Below are positions 21,796 to 33,410 of a stretch of DNA of 64,000 nucleotides, piece by piece. Positions within the stretch are counted from its first letter, which is position 1. Every line of letters begins with the position of its first letter. Location of the stretch: contig JAYGXS010000003.1 in assembly GCA_036362985.1 (NCBI GenBank), positions 36,516,724-36,580,723 of the forward strand, read 5' to 3'. Source of the DNA: Ligula intestinalis. Taxonomy: Eukaryota; Platyhelminthes; Cestoda; Diphyllobothriidea; Diphyllobothriidae. Under the pieces are notes generated by a model, which worked only from the letters and a program-made list of their open reading frames with translations, made no database searches and was not told the origin of the DNA. Both the position numbers and the translations under genes were made by a program.

Positions 21796-23893
21796 ATGAC
21801 CTCGCAGACATTAGGTCAATTAGACTGGCAGAATCTCTCCTCCATTAACGACGCTGCATGTCTTGCTGAACTCACGTCTGCCGTTTCTAATAAAATGCTG
21901 GAAGTTGTGCCCACTAAAATTGCGAAGCCGTACGCACCAGAATCGACCGTCCTGCATTTTCTTTTGCCCAGACTAAAGAAATTGAGGAAGCAGCTGAAAA
22001 GTCGATCTAGTAGTTCGCTGTCTGTGCATCTAAGGATCGCCGAGATCTTCGAATGAGCGTCCACAATTCGTCTTGCGCGTGACCAGCACAGCAAATCTTG
22101 CGCCCTGAGTGAGTCAAACTCTGCGAAATCGGTTGCACAACTGTTTCGTTGTAGGTCCTCCGCAAAACGAGGAATTAAAATACTCCCATTGCTTACTGAA
22201 AATAAAACATTGGTACTCGATGAGTCTGAAAAGGCTTAATTGTTAAATGCTTTCTTTGCAAAGCATTGTTCGACAGAATCCGAACCGGTCCCGTCGTTTC
22301 AACCATACTCAGACAATACTCTCGGGAACATTGATTTCTCCATAGAATTAATTCGAAAACATATACTTAGCCTTAAAAACTCGAACTCTTCGGGAATTGA
22401 CGGTTATCCCAACTCAGTTATCAAAAGAGTGCCAACATTTCCAAATTACTTAGCCATATATTTTCAATCTATCGCTCAAATGGGTTTTTTCCTGACACTT
22501 GGAAGACATCCATTATTCTTCCAGTCTTTAAGTCAGGATCTCAATCGGACATAAATAACCATCACGGTGTTCATAAAACCCCGGCACTAGCCAAACTTCT
22601 GGAAAAAATAATATTGAATCAAATTTTCGATTTTCGCCTAAAAAACAAGATTTTAAGCGACTCGCAGCATGGTTTTCTACCCGGGCGATCATGCAAGACG
22701 TGTCACTTAGCTTTTATTAACCACGTCACTTCCCTCCGTAACGAGCGGCAATCCGTATTTGTTATCTACTTTGACCTGAGCAAAGCCTTTGATAAGGTAC
22801 CGCACAGACGGGTTCTGGTAAAATTGGAAGCCATTGGCATCCGTCCACCTCTCCTCGACTTCATCGGCTCCTTCTTGTCTAACCACAGCCAGAAGGTCTT
22901 AGTAGGTAACAGTTACTCCACTGCTCAGCTGAGCACGAGTGGCGTTTTTCAAGGCACTGTCTTAAGTCTTTTACTCTCGATTCTATGCATAAATGAAATT
23001 TCGACTGTTCTGAAAAATTCACGCAATCTCACTTATGCAGGTGACCTCAAATGCATATACTCATTTTCTAAGGACACAACCAATATATGCGTTGATAAAA
23101 TAAACGCGGACCCGCTTACACTCTCACGTTAGAGTGCTACCTGGCAGATGGTGTCCTCTTAATCCAAGTGTAGTTTCATGTGTTTTGGTCGCACCAAGCT
23201 TTCTCGTCCCCTTCTCTTTCAAAATACTCCACTTTTAGAACGATCCATCATAAAAGACTTAGGTCTAAGCTACACAAATAAACTAGCATTGTCACATCAT
23301 GCGGATGGAATATCTGCGAAGGCTGCACAGATGTGTGGTTTGATATCACATAATTTCTTCCTGCTGGAAATAAAGTTAAAACTTTATCATATGTATGTTC
23401 TACCCATCCTAAAATACTGCTGTCCTTTCTTTGGTCTAATGAATGCTCCTGACCGCGGTAAGGTTGAAAATATAAAGAGGGTGTTTACTCGAAAAATATT
23501 CGCCTTTACTCGATCCACTATTTCTTATACGGAGAGATATCAGTTAGCGAACATGAGATTTCTTTGAGCTGGAAGACTCGAAGCCAGCCTCTGCTTCCTT
23601 TTCGCGTTAATTCTACCCCTAACCTCCCACGGATCGACGCTCTTATTACCGCAGATAGACTTATGCCACTCGTAATTCCTCTAGGATAATTGCACCCCCC
23701 CTCTAGCTCCAAATCGAACCATTCTCGCTTCTTTGCCTCTAAATATGTCTTCCTCCGGAAGAATATTCCCCTCGAACTAAGGCTGTCGTCTTACTTAGTC
23801 GTTTTAACAGTCAAATTACGTAAACATTTAATTTCGGAAGATATGAAGTCCTTGTTATCCATCTCCTTCCCAAACACAACTTTTGGACTTTGA
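21796..23893 (+). pseudogene. Copy I ORF2: linker and RT (broken)
   Basis: 21796-22056 is the linker after the endonuclease (PTKIAKPYAPESTVLHFLL). 22240-22554 has the fingers (SSGIDGYPNSVIKRV). 22614-23132 carries LSDSQHGFLPGRSCKTCHLA, motif A (YFDLSKAFDKVPHRRVL) and motif B (FQGTVLSLLLSIL), with the catalytic box altered to TYAGDLKCIY. 23178-23567 holds KDLGLSYTNKLALSHH and the thumb. The rest of the C-terminus to about 23893 is in other frames. The YADD-to-YAGD change and several frameshifts make it inactive. Confidence 0.8.
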
Positions 23894-24728
23894 AAAAGGT
23901 CCTCCTGGTATTTGAGGTGGTTATATTTATATTAAATTGTTTTCCATATACGTCTATTTCCTACTCTATAGAGTGATATTTGCAAGAGTGTGTCCCCCTT
24001 CCTCTGTCCAATCAATATTGCCGTTCTCCGTTTCGCGTTTTACAACACTGACGATAGACTTCTTGGTCTCTAGTCATGCTCATGGTGGTTCTGCTATTTT
24101 TGCCAGCTCGTCGCTGGACTGCGCAGTCCACAAGTCCGAATCTCCGGCGTTTCGGTGATGATCACGTGACCTCTGCCGTTCCCTCATCTTGTCAACCCTG
24201 TTGTCCGCGATGGCCTCCTGTGGTCTCACCCCTTGATGGTTGATCATAAAGCCAGTCGGGCGGTTTTAAAGTGGTGAACGACAGCCTCTGCTGCTATATG
24301 ATTTCTCCAATTGGAAAGAAGCAGTTCCAACCCTCATACGTTCTCATCAACAGTCCTGTCTCATTGCACTACAATCAATCCTATCAACCAACCTACTCAA
24401 TTTTACAGAAGCAGTTTTTCTCCTACGTTTTGTTTTCTTTTTAAGCGGGGGTCCGCTGAACTCTGCCCACGTTTTAATGGTAGGAGTTTTTTTCACTGCT
24501 TCCTCCTTAGTTCACCGTGCGTTTTCAGAGTGTGTTGACTACTACTACTTTTAAAATGACGATGTGTTTGTGGGTATTAATTTTATCTTCCAACAGCACT
24601 ACACGCTCCCGCTGCCTATGTGGTTGTTCACGGAGAGCAGCAATTTTCAACTTTGTCTTTATTTTTCTACAGCACTAAATTTGCAATGACGAGGCCCTTC
24701 GGGCCTAAAATATACCATTTATTTATTG
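21796..24728 (+). mobile_element. F4 CR1-like retrotransposon copy I (5'-truncated)
   Basis: Begins inside ORF2 directly at the end of the copy H tail. The 3' UTR runs from about 23895 to 24700 and ends with TTTGCAATGACGAGGCCCTT followed by CGGGCC and an ATTT-rich tail. Three reverse-strand fragments of the same 3' UTR occur at 13722-15415. Its ORF2 is closest to copy G. Confidence 0.75.
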
Positions 24729-25139
24729 ATAAACGTGGTCTTGTAGTGACAAACTTGGTCGCCACGTGGCGCTGGACCCAGAACAAAGACCTATGTCCGC
24801 ATGCAAGGCGCGACCTTTGCCTTGGGGTGCACACAAGCACCACATACTGGTCTGGCCTATCAGAAACCTGGAGCTGACTTACACGAAGCCCGCTTTGTGG
24901 CCATTGTGACAATTCTCGCCCTAACGAGACTTGGGATTCCGCCCGTCAGGGTGACAGATGCAGGCAGTGTCGTCGGCCGCTGTGACGACCCCGTGACTTA
25001 ACACCATGCCAGACCGAGTGGCAACTTCCTATTTAATCTTGTGTACACAATGCATTGTTCTTTCTACTCTGAACTTCCCACTGTTTTTCTTCTCACCTAC
25101 TGGAACCATAGGCCTGGAAAATCGCAGCCGTTAGGGTTT
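24729..25139. other. GC-rich unassigned stretch
   Basis: About 400 bases, richer in G and C than the surroundings, with no protein domain recognised. Its start (AGTGACAAACTTGGTCGCCA near 24747) slightly recalls the F4 terminal sequence but the match is too short to assign. Confidence 0.35.
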
Positions 25140-25270
25140 AATTCTCTTAGTCTTAACACTGGTTGATAATAGCTCTCTTAAACAAAGGATATCTTTTCTG
25201 AATTTTCGTACACCTGGGTAGATTATTCCAGATTGCTGTTATTTCCGGCTGAAAAATTTTGGAAGTTTCC

Positions 25271-25819
25271 ACATCCCTTCTACAATGAAACTCCCGTCCG
25301 ACCTACAAAATAATTGTTGACACCCTTTCGAAGGCTGTCCCCCTTCTCCCTTGAATGCTGGCGCTGTCCCTCACTCAAATGCACATGACTGAATGCTGCC
25401 CTTCCCCGGTCGCGGCCCCTTCTTTCGATTTTTAACATTGCACTTTCACATTATACATGGAGACCACCATGATAGGACACGGCGATGGCGAGCCAACTGT
25501 CTGTTCTCCCTCCCCCTTTTTGACCCAGCAACCGCGGCTACTACGGGAACCGCTCGTCAAGCCACCCACAACCTCCACCACTGACTTCAAATGCTTGCAA
25601 CCGTCCCTTGCCGCAGCAGTATTGTATCTGATCACGTCCGCTCCCCCTTTTGGCGCTGGTGTTTTCAGACCAATAGGAGCCCACAGGAACTGTTTCCTGG
25701 AATTTCATTAAACCAGATCCACGTCCCCATGACCCACTCCCTTTGCTTATGACTCGAAATATCCGAGTTCTCTTAGAAGTACCGTACCACCTGACCCACA
25801 TAGCTCGTGCGCCTAGGAT
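25271..25819. other. Unassigned 550-base segment inside old copy O
   Basis: The F1 homology of copy O stops near 25270 and resumes near 25820. The material between has no recognised motif; its open frames (25393-25825) look like non-coding frames. Possibly a small non-autonomous insertion. Confidence 0.4.
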
Positions 25820-26381
25820 GATCAAACCGCCTCAACATAGTCAAGGGATTAAAGTAAAAACTGTTTAAAAGTTTAAACAGACGAAAATATTCCCATCTAT
25901 TATACGCGAAGCCACTGTGAATCGACTTAAGTAAGGTTAGAACTTTGCTGGTAGGATAGACAACGGGGTTCTGACAACAATACTCTTATTATTAAAGAAA
26001 TGCTAGACCGAATTTATTTTTTTGTTCATCAACACGCAGAAGGCTAAATAGAAACGAACAGTATTCCAGAGTAGGTGTAGCGTACTGTCATATAGGCTGG
26101 TTCTAGCATTGATGGTTTTAACATTGCGGAGAATGAATAAGATACTTTGGTTTGCTTTCGAGACAATAAGGGCACACTGCCCAGATCCTAACTAACTCCG
26201 GGCACATTAAGGTCTTGACCATCTATGCTTAGTTGAGGCTGACGAAGGTTAACAAAAACCATAAGGGACCATTCGTGTGAAGAAAGGGAAAGGCACGATG
26301 TACAGCGCCATTGCGCAAAAGCCTGAGGATCTTTGTAAAATGCTCAAGCACGATGTTGCAATCTGTTGGTAAATATTAATT

Positions 26382-29300
26382 GAGAGTTGTTCTAAAAAAC
26401 AAATGCTCCTTACTTGTTGGCTGTGTTTATCGCCCACCTAATGCAGACTACGATCTTTGTCTCTCGCAGGCATTTCATGCCGCCGCTGACTTGAATCTTA
26501 AGTATTGCTTGATTGCAGGCGATTTTAACCTTCCTGACGTGCAGTGGTTTCCACCATCCGGTCCTTCAAAGTACGAGAACTTACTTGAGGCAATAGATAT
26601 CGGCATGTGGGATCAGGTTGTCGATTTTCCCACTCGAGGAGCAAACATACTCGACCTAATCTTTTGTAGGGGATGCGAACCACTTTCAGTGTCATCCTTA
26701 GACGCACTTGGGAGTTCAGACCATGTTACAGTTGTTAGTGAACTAGAACTGGAGGTGGATAAAACATTTTCCCAAAAGTATAGTATTTATCATGATTTCC
26801 GATCAGCAAACACGGCTGACCTACTGGCACATCTAAACGCTCTCGACTGGTCTGAATTTTTCCAATGTTTGGATGTAAATGTTTGTACCGATGCACTGTA
26901 CAAAGTGTTGGATCCACTCATCCTCCACTTTGTCCCCCGTAAGAAAGTAATACATGTCAAGGATGAAGTGTACCTTCCTCTGTCTTTCCGTCGTAGGCTG
27001 CGTAAACTCTCTCGTCGTTTGCATCGGCTGAACGACACTTCCGTTCTGCCCTTGATCACACTGATCTCTGAGCAGGCTAAGAAGCTCTCCGAAGAAAAGC
27101 AGATAGCCGATGAGGCTCACTTCGCTGAAAACCCTTCCCTTAATGTTGCGAAACTCTTTTCGCGTACAGTAAAAGCGCAGATGAAAACGCAGCACCCCAT
27201 ACTTCAAGATGCTTTAGGAAACCCCATAGCTGACGCTAAGCTGACCGCCGATAGCTTCAATGCGTTCCTATCCAAAACGTTTAGTGAAAGCTCGTACGCT
27301 GCACCTCCGGTTATCCAGGCTTGGACGGGTGCCATACTCGAAACCATAAGTTTTACCGTCTGGGATGTGACTGTAGCCATTCGTCGTTATCGCCAATCCT
27401 ATAGTCCAGGACCAGATGGCGTCCCAGTTAGCCTTCTAAAAGCTGAAGCGAATGATATCTTTCCGTCTATTCTTTGTAAGGTATTTAATCTTGCTCTTGA
27501 GAGCGAAACCTTTCCTTCGTTGTGGAAGGAATCGCACATAATGCCTATTCGCAAGCATGGCCGATCGACATAATTCGACAACTTTAGGCCAATAAATACA
27601 CTTCCCGCAGCATCGAAGATCTTGGAGACCTTAATCAAAGAAAAGATGATGCGTCACTTGACAAAGAACAACCTGCTCAGTACAGCTCAACATGGCTTTC
27701 TCGAGAAACGATCTTGTGACACCTGTCAGCTCTCTTTCTTTGATTATGTGCTGCAATCTAGAGACAGCGGTTTTGCCACTTATAGCGTCTATTTTGATTT
27801 TACTAAGGCCTTTGATCGGGTCGATCATAACCTCCTCCTTCTGAAACTGGTCTCCTTCGGCATAGGTAGCAAGCCTCTGAACTTCATATCTTCCTATTTG
27901 GATGCTCGCACACAACGAGTAAAAATTTCCAATGTTATCTCCAACCCCACGCATGTGAGGAGTGGAGTTATACAGGGTAGTGTACTGGGTCCGCTCCTAT
28001 TTTGCCTTTTTGTCAACGACGTTTCAGATTGTTTTCAGTATGGCAGACCCTTCATGTACGCTGATGATTTAAAAGTCGCTTATCGATATAAACCGGCAGA
28101 TCGCAACATCGTGCTCGAGCTGATAAAAAAGGATCTTCAGGCCTTCGCCCAGTGGTGTTGCACATGGCGCCTCACCCTATCATGGCACAAATGTTCCGTT
28201 ATGGTTGTTGGCGACGATCATCATCCTGAATTAAGCATTGACGGCCACGAACTAAATGTTCCAGCAGTTATCAAGGATTTGGGCATATCCTACTCTAATA
28301 GTCTCAATTTGTCAGAGCACTGTGCCCTGATAGTCTCGAAAGCACGCCGAACCACCGGATTTATCCTTAGAAATTTTAAGACTATCAATGTTAGAACTAG
28401 CCTTTATAATATGTACGTGAGACCTAGTCTTGAATACTGCTCGCCTCTGTTCAGTCTTCTGCGCACTAGTGAACGGAAGAAAATAGAATCGGTGCAGCAC
28501 TTCTTCACTAGAAGAGTTTTCACTACAGAACACCTTAACTTAACCTACCAACAAAGGTGCGAACTTATAAAGCTGGATCCCCTATGGCTTCGTCGATTGC
28601 AGAAGGGTCTATTTTTACTGTTTAAACTTTTGAATGGTCAAACCTTTAATCCTCTTAGTACAATAAGGCAGCTTGAGCACTCTCGACGCGCCAGTCATCG
28701 AGACGTATTTTTATTTCTTCCTATGGCACGCACAGTTAAGTACCGGCAATTCTTTTCAGTAAATGCCATATCAATCTGGAATAAGCTGCCCAAAAGTATT
28801 AAAACCCAGCAAAACTACCCTATGTTTAAGAGAGCTATAACTAGTTTTCTACATTCAGGACAACTTTCACGAATTTTGGGTGCTGACTCGGTGGAATCTC
28901 TCTTTCACTCTGATGGCGTTCGTGGACTTTGAACCCCGCCAGGCTTCACTGCTGAAGATAATGCTGCTGAAGCAGCAACCCGCAGTCTGCTAACCCTTCA
29001 GCCGATAGCTCGCAACTTTTGCCGACAACCATTGAAGAAAGACTGAGAACACTGTGTTCTTGTGCCAATTCTCTCCGTCTGGAACTAATGTTTTTAAACG
29101 ATATGAAACAGTTCTCCTGCTGATGAGTCAACTCAGCTTACAACTGTACATTTATTCCGTTTGTATCATACCTTTGAAGGCAGGTTTTTTTCACTTGAAA
29201 CAAACTCCTAATCTCGCCCAGTATTGACGAAACAAAAAACCTGAAACAAAACCAATACTGGCTGCAACATAAGGAGTTTGTTTTAGGTTTTTTCCGGTCT

Positions 29301-29394
29301 TCGAGGTGTTGGAAGGCGCCCAAGAGGTGCATTACCAACTCTTTACAATTGCCTGTAAACTGGCATAATAAACATATTATTATTATTATTATTA
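26382..29394 (+). mobile_element. F1 CR1-like retrotransposon copy B, best-preserved ORF2
   Basis: A plus-strand insertion inside old copy O. It starts in mid-endonuclease (5'-truncated), keeps the whole RT and the 3' UTR (28933-29365), and ends with CTGTAAACTGGCATAATAAA followed by a (TTA)n run at about 29371-29394. Flanking O sequence is continuous across it. A, D and K share the 3' terminus, which makes this a reliable family end. Confidence 0.9.
26383..28932 (+). pseudogene. Copy B ORF2: endonuclease (partial) and RT, one in-frame stop
   Basis: A single frame from 26383 to 28932, broken only by TAA at 27571-27573 where copy K has a serine codon. Order: endonuclease C-terminal half (CSLLVGCVYRPP, IAGDFNLPDVQW, GSSDHVTVVSELE), basic linker (RRRLRKLSRRLHR), RT fingers (SPGPDGVPVSLL), RSCDTCQLSFFDY, motif A (YFDFTKAFDRVDH), motif B (GVIQGSVLGPLLF), catalytic MYADDLKVAY, motif D (TWRLTLSWHKCSVMVVG), KDLGISYSNSLNLSEH, thumb (NMYVRPSLEYCSPLF) and C-terminus. 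About 850 codons. ORF2 of such LINEs nicks the target and reverse-transcribes the element RNA there. The N-terminal endonuclease and ORF1 are missing, so it could not move by itself. Confidence 0.9.
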
Positions 29395-30545
29395 ACTTCT
29401 AAATTATAAGGCGTACATAAATAGCCTACCATATGGAAGCAATAAGGAACATCTCTGCCAAAAAAGCCAAAATATTTGCGGGCCAAGCACGCTACCCTGA
29501 ATACCTCCACTCCTCACGCGTGTGTGGTTAGAGATAAGAGTGAAAATGCTAACTCGTCGTATACGGGCATCCAAATAGGAGGATAGTAAATTCAGAAGTT
29601 CGATACCTATGTCGTAAGAGGCAAGTTGCATGAGGAGATAATCGTCAACCTGATAAAAAGCCTAAAGGAAATCGAAATAAATGGTCTAAAATGCAAAGAC
29701 GACGTTTCTATTTTGTAGTACATGATCATAGAAAAAGAGCTGACAGACGCACATACCCTTTTTTCAAAGAACACACGTGTGGCCGTATAAAGTAGGTTGC
29801 TCTCTGTTAGGTGACGTATAATCTTGTCTTCGATCAAGGTCTCTAAGGTGTCCAAGGCTGCGGGGAGTGTATTTATTGGCTTACAGTCGTCAAATAACTT
29901 AGACCCGTCGTGCTTGGGTGTAGGTAGACTGTAGAAAACATTTTGCCTTCAATGGCAAGATTGAATATCTTATACAGAAGGTATGGATAACTATCGCTTG
30001 CACCGGCCTTTAGAATGTTAACTGGGACGCCAGCTGGCTCAGGATAACGAGACTGATGAAGACGTCGAATGCTTATGATAACGTCTCAGAGGCTAAACGT
30101 GGTGGTCTCGGGGACGGCACCAGTTCAAAATCAAATAGTCAGAAGTGGAGCGGCCGAATTTTTACTAACCGTTCTATACAAGAAATCATTGGGGTATAAG
30201 CCATCAACTCAGACTCAGCTATGAGGTTTCCTCAGGCTTCTCGAAGTATGGGGTCCTGTATTTCCTCTGCGCTCGTACTTCGCGCTAAAAGAGTTTTGCA
30301 ACATGTAAAGAAGAGTTTTTAGCAAAGGTTAACACATACGCTAACTGTTCTTCTTCGGATAATCTATAAGCCTGCTCAAAGATAGGTTGGATCAGGGGCA
30401 GAGCGGACTGTCGCTCTGTAGATGGAAATAGCGGAAGGGTCTATGCAGCATACGGCGGATATATAGAAAGAAATAGACCTCATCCTTGACAAACACTACT
30501 TTCTCACGCGAAAAAAAAGTAAAATGAATGGATCCAGAACTTTAT
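29395..30545 (-). pseudogene. Old copy O: RT relic
   Basis: Minus-strand remains of the RT palm and fingers. Recognisable pieces are GGIQGSVLGPQIFWLF near 29480 (motif B), LSSYLDARIRRVSIFTLISN upstream of it (about 29530-29590), ETLIEDKIIRHLTESNLLYT near 29800-29850, and at the right edge the codons before the B-type KVLDP stretch. Many frame changes; only homology to copy B makes it readable. Confidence 0.7.
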
Positions 30546-31572
30546 ACCACCGGATTTATCCTTAGAAATTCAAAGACCATAAAGGTAAGGACTAGCCTTT
30601 ATAATATGTACGTGAGACCTAGTCTTGAATACTGCTAGCCCCTCTTCAGTCTTCTGCGCACTAGTGATAGGAAGAAAATAGAATCGGTGCAGCACTTCTT
30701 CACTAAAAGAGTTTTTACTACAGAACACCGTAACTAAGCCAACCAACAAAGGTGTGAACTTATGAAGCTGGATCCCCCGTGGCTTCGTTGATTACAGAAA
30801 GGTCTATTTTTAATGTTTAAACTGTTGAATGGTCAAACCTTTAATCCTCTAAGTACAATAAGGCAGCTCGAGCATTCTCGACGCGCCAGTCATCGAGACG
30901 TATTTTTATTTCTTTCTATGGCATGTACAGTTAAGTACCGTCAATTCTTTTCAGATAACGCCATATCAATCTGGAATAAGCTGCCCAGAAGTAATAAAAC
31001 CCAGCAAAGCTACCTTTTGTTTAAGAGAGCTTTAACTAGTTTTCTACATTTAGGACAACTTTCACCAATTTTGGGTGCTGACATCGTGGAATCTCTCTTT
31101 CACCCTGATGGCGTTCTTGGACATTGAACCCTGCCAGGCTTCATGCTGAAGATAATGCTGCTGAAGCAGCAGCCCGCAGTCTGCTAACCCCTCAGCCGAT
31201 AGCGCGCAACTTTTGCCGACAACCATTCAAGGAAGACTGGGAGCACTGTGTTCTTGTGCGAATCTCTCCATCTCGATCTAATGTCCTCAAACGATATTCA
31301 AAATTTCTCCTGCTTATGTGTCAACTCAGTTCATTACGGTCCATATATTCCGTTTTTATCTTACCTTTGAAGTCAGGTTTTTTCAATTGAAACAAACTAC
31401 CTATCTTGCCCAGTATTGACAAAACACAAAATTGAAACAAAACCAATACTGGCTGCAACATAGGGAGTTTGTTTTAGGTTTTTTCTGTCTTCAACGTTTT
31501 GGAAGGCGCCCCAGAGGTGCTTTACCAACTTATTAAAATTGCCTGTAAACTGGCATCATAAACATATATAAG
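30546..31572 (+). mobile_element. F1 copy D, short 5'-truncated insertion with ORF2 C-terminus
   Basis: Begins at the RT thumb (TTGFILRN), passes a TAG near 30637 and other breaks, then is open from 30813 to 31127 (104 codons: LLNGQTFNPLSTIRQLEHSR to the ORF2 stop). The 3' UTR follows and ends with CTGTAAACTGGCATCATAAA and ATATATAA near 31572. It is very similar to copy A, including the C-terminal VESLFHPDGVLG, so A and D may form a subfamily. Both flanks belong to old copy O. Confidence 0.85.
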
Positions 31573-32168
31573 TTGCATTTTTTGGAAAAAGTTTCGTCTA
31601 CCTAGAGTTTTAGTTTTTAAGCAACTATGAAATGGTCAGAACTTACAACTGAGTCTAGAAGTGACACTCATATTGGCTGGCAAACTCTACAGAAAATCGG
31701 ATCAAATACGTTTGATCCCCGGATGGGAAAATCGACTATATCATCTCACATGCCAATATCTACAGCCCCAAATAAGTTCTTGACCTTTGCAGGGTCGGGG
31801 GTTGAAACCATCAAATTTCAGGAAGGTTGTCGTCACCTGAAGTCAAGCAATACTTAAAATTTGAGTCAACTGCAGCATGTTATGCCTGCGAGAGACAAAG
31901 ATCATAGTCCCTACTGGCATTGAGTGGGTGATACACACAGACAACGGGTAAGGAGTAGTTTACGTTTAGATAAACTTGGAGACAATAGTTATCTTCTACC
32001 GCGGATTGTCCAACGGCAGATATATATGTGGTTGCTTAACATAGAAACAACTTCTTCCGCCACGGGCATCGTGTCTTTCATTCCGAATGTAGGCATAGCC
32101 TAGAATATAGAGGGTTCGGAGTTGGCTACGTAAGGTGTTGCCCAGTCTCAGTATCTATAAAAGTGTCT
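31573..32168 (-). pseudogene. Old copy O: endonuclease relic
   Basis: No long frame survives, but base-level collinearity with copies A (4230-4400) and 8371-8790 is clear. Examples are GGGAAAATCGACTA at 31727 (compare 4373), CATGCCAATATCTACAG at 31750, GGGGTTGAAACCATCAAATT at 31798 and the GCGAGAGACAAAGATCATAG block at 31889. It covers the endonuclease from its N-terminal third to the domain end. Confidence 0.65.
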
Positions 32169-32169
32169 T

Positions 32170-32350
32170 ATGCATTACCGGCAAACGTTAGGACTGCATG
32201 AAACGTGTATTTCTAGCTTATTAGCTGTCGTCACCTGCAGTTACCCGACTCCAGTATAGCCACAGAAACTGCTGCTACACTCGAGTTTCGAACCCGCAAT
32301 CAGTGAGCTAGAGACGAACGTCCTATCCACTGAGCCATCGGGTAGACGTC
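32170..32350 (-). repeat. SINE-b, tRNA-derived SINE (minus)
   Basis: On the minus strand a tRNA-like head carries an A box (TGGCTCAGTGG, plus-strand 32327-32337) and a B box (GGTTCGAAACTC, plus-strand about 32283-32294). A body follows with TGGAGTCGGGTAACTGCAGG and GACAGCTAATAAGCTAGAAA, then CTAACGTTTGCCGGTAAT. The B box has one or two departures from consensus and the flanking body continues without a tRNA 3' end, so I call it a SINE and not a tRNA gene. It differs in sequence from SINE-a. Confidence 0.6.
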
Positions 32351-32378
32351 TTGTCGGTTGTCGATCGGGATATAGATA

Positions 32379-32452
32379 AGTACTGCTGCTGACAACAGCT
32401 AATAAGGTAGAAATACGCGTATCCTGCAGTTCTTACGTTTGCCAGTAATACT
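32379..32452 (+). repeat. SINE-b tail copy, inverted relative to the neighbour
   Basis: The plus strand repeats the SINE-b body (CTGACAACAGCTAATAAGGT, AGAAATACGCG, CTGCAGTTCTTACGTTTGCC) without a tRNA-like head. With 32178-32245 it forms an imperfect inverted repeat of about 70 bases around the tRNA-like head. Confidence 0.6.
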
Positions 32453-33060
32453 TTGTTTACCAAAACGTATCGAGTTACATGATTGCGTTGTCCTTGAGAA
32501 AAATTTGAAGTGTCAAGTCCCCTCGCCTGACGAAACAGCCACGGTTGGTGTGTCCTGGAACAGATTGGAGTACACCTATGTACTGATAACAAGGTCTGGA
32601 TGGTGGACAAAAACAAGAGTCTGGAGCGGAGGTGTCTTATTCAGAAGGGATACGGCATTTAAAACGATCAGTGTAGGGGGCATGTCTTTGGTTTATGAGA
32701 CGGGGTAGTTAGGCTGTCTGAGTGATTATCTTCGGCCAAAGAAAGGCCCTTCTGATTTTACCTCTCTATCTGTTATTTGAATTTTGCTTTGCCATTGGTC
32801 CTTTATCTTTCCAGTTCTATTATTAACTATCTCATCTCTATGTTCTTTCAGTTCATATTAGGACTGAAAAAAGCTTTGGAATGATGACTCCAAAGGTATA
32901 ATTTTCTCTAAAGCGGGAGCTGTGCCTGTGCTTCATTTTCGATAATGATATTGAGAGGTTGTGGCCAAGGATTTGAACCAGATGCCTGCCTCATTATGTA
33001 TGTCTTGAGAACGTGGGTTCATTCACCATCCATTACGAACGTTTTTATAGACCACTAGCG
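32453..33060. other. Unassigned stretch
   Basis: About 600 bases with no recognised coding motif on either strand. An 89-codon plus-strand frame (32439-32708) has no family features. Confidence 0.4.
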
Positions 33061-33064
33061 CGGA

Positions 33065-33410
33065 AGTCCGGCTTCGCCTTAGGCTTCCTATCATGTTATT
33101 GTCCCATAAGTAGGCAAACCGTATATTAGCACCTCTTAAAATGATTATGTTCAGTTCGGTTCAGTTTTATTAGGGAAATATAGGTAAATACCTTCGAACT
33201 CCCTCTTTGTACATAGCTATGATGCAGAACATGTGGCGTTGCCAGTAATAGAACTGTGTTAGGGAAAGCAGACAGTAAAAAAACTCCTCAGGTATTTTTC
33301 ATAAGTCCCGGCTTCGCCTTGAGGCTGCCTTGCCCATATATGTCCCTTATGTTGGCTAACTGCATGCGTACTGTATAAGGGAAACTCTTAAAATCATGAA
33401 GTATAAGGTG
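33065..33410. repeat. Two diverged direct copies, possible Helitron 3' region
   Basis: 33072-33165 and 33303-33400 share AAGTCCGGCTTCGCCTTAGG (second copy AAGTCCCGGCTTCGCCTTGA), a TGTCCC(A/T)TA...GT.GGC(A/T)AAC stretch and a CTCTTAAAAT segment. On the minus strand they lie downstream of the PIF1-like helicase relic. The GGCGAAGCCGGGACTT string recalls Helitron 3' ends, but I could not confirm the hairpin and CTRR terminus. Confidence 0.45.

Larger units (their letters stand above)
25140..32168 (-). mobile_element. Old F1 copy O (minus), interrupted by copies B and D
   Basis: Four collinear minus-strand pieces of one highly diverged F1 element: 25140-25270 (C-terminus), 25820-26381 (RT thumb and palm), 29395-30545 (RT palm, fingers, linker) and 31573-32168 (endonuclease). 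The pieces flanking B resume within a few bases of each other near the YADD box. The pieces flanking D resume with about 160 bases missing, presumably a deletion. The 25271-25819 segment does not match F1 and may be a further insertion. Divergence from A, B, D and K is much larger than among those copies, so O is the oldest. Confidence 0.7.

Noticed and set aside
29110..29132. CTGATGAGTCAACTCAGC as a hammerhead ribozyme core in the F1 3' UTR
   Set aside because: No GAAA follows the hairpin and other F1 copies do not conserve CTGATGA.
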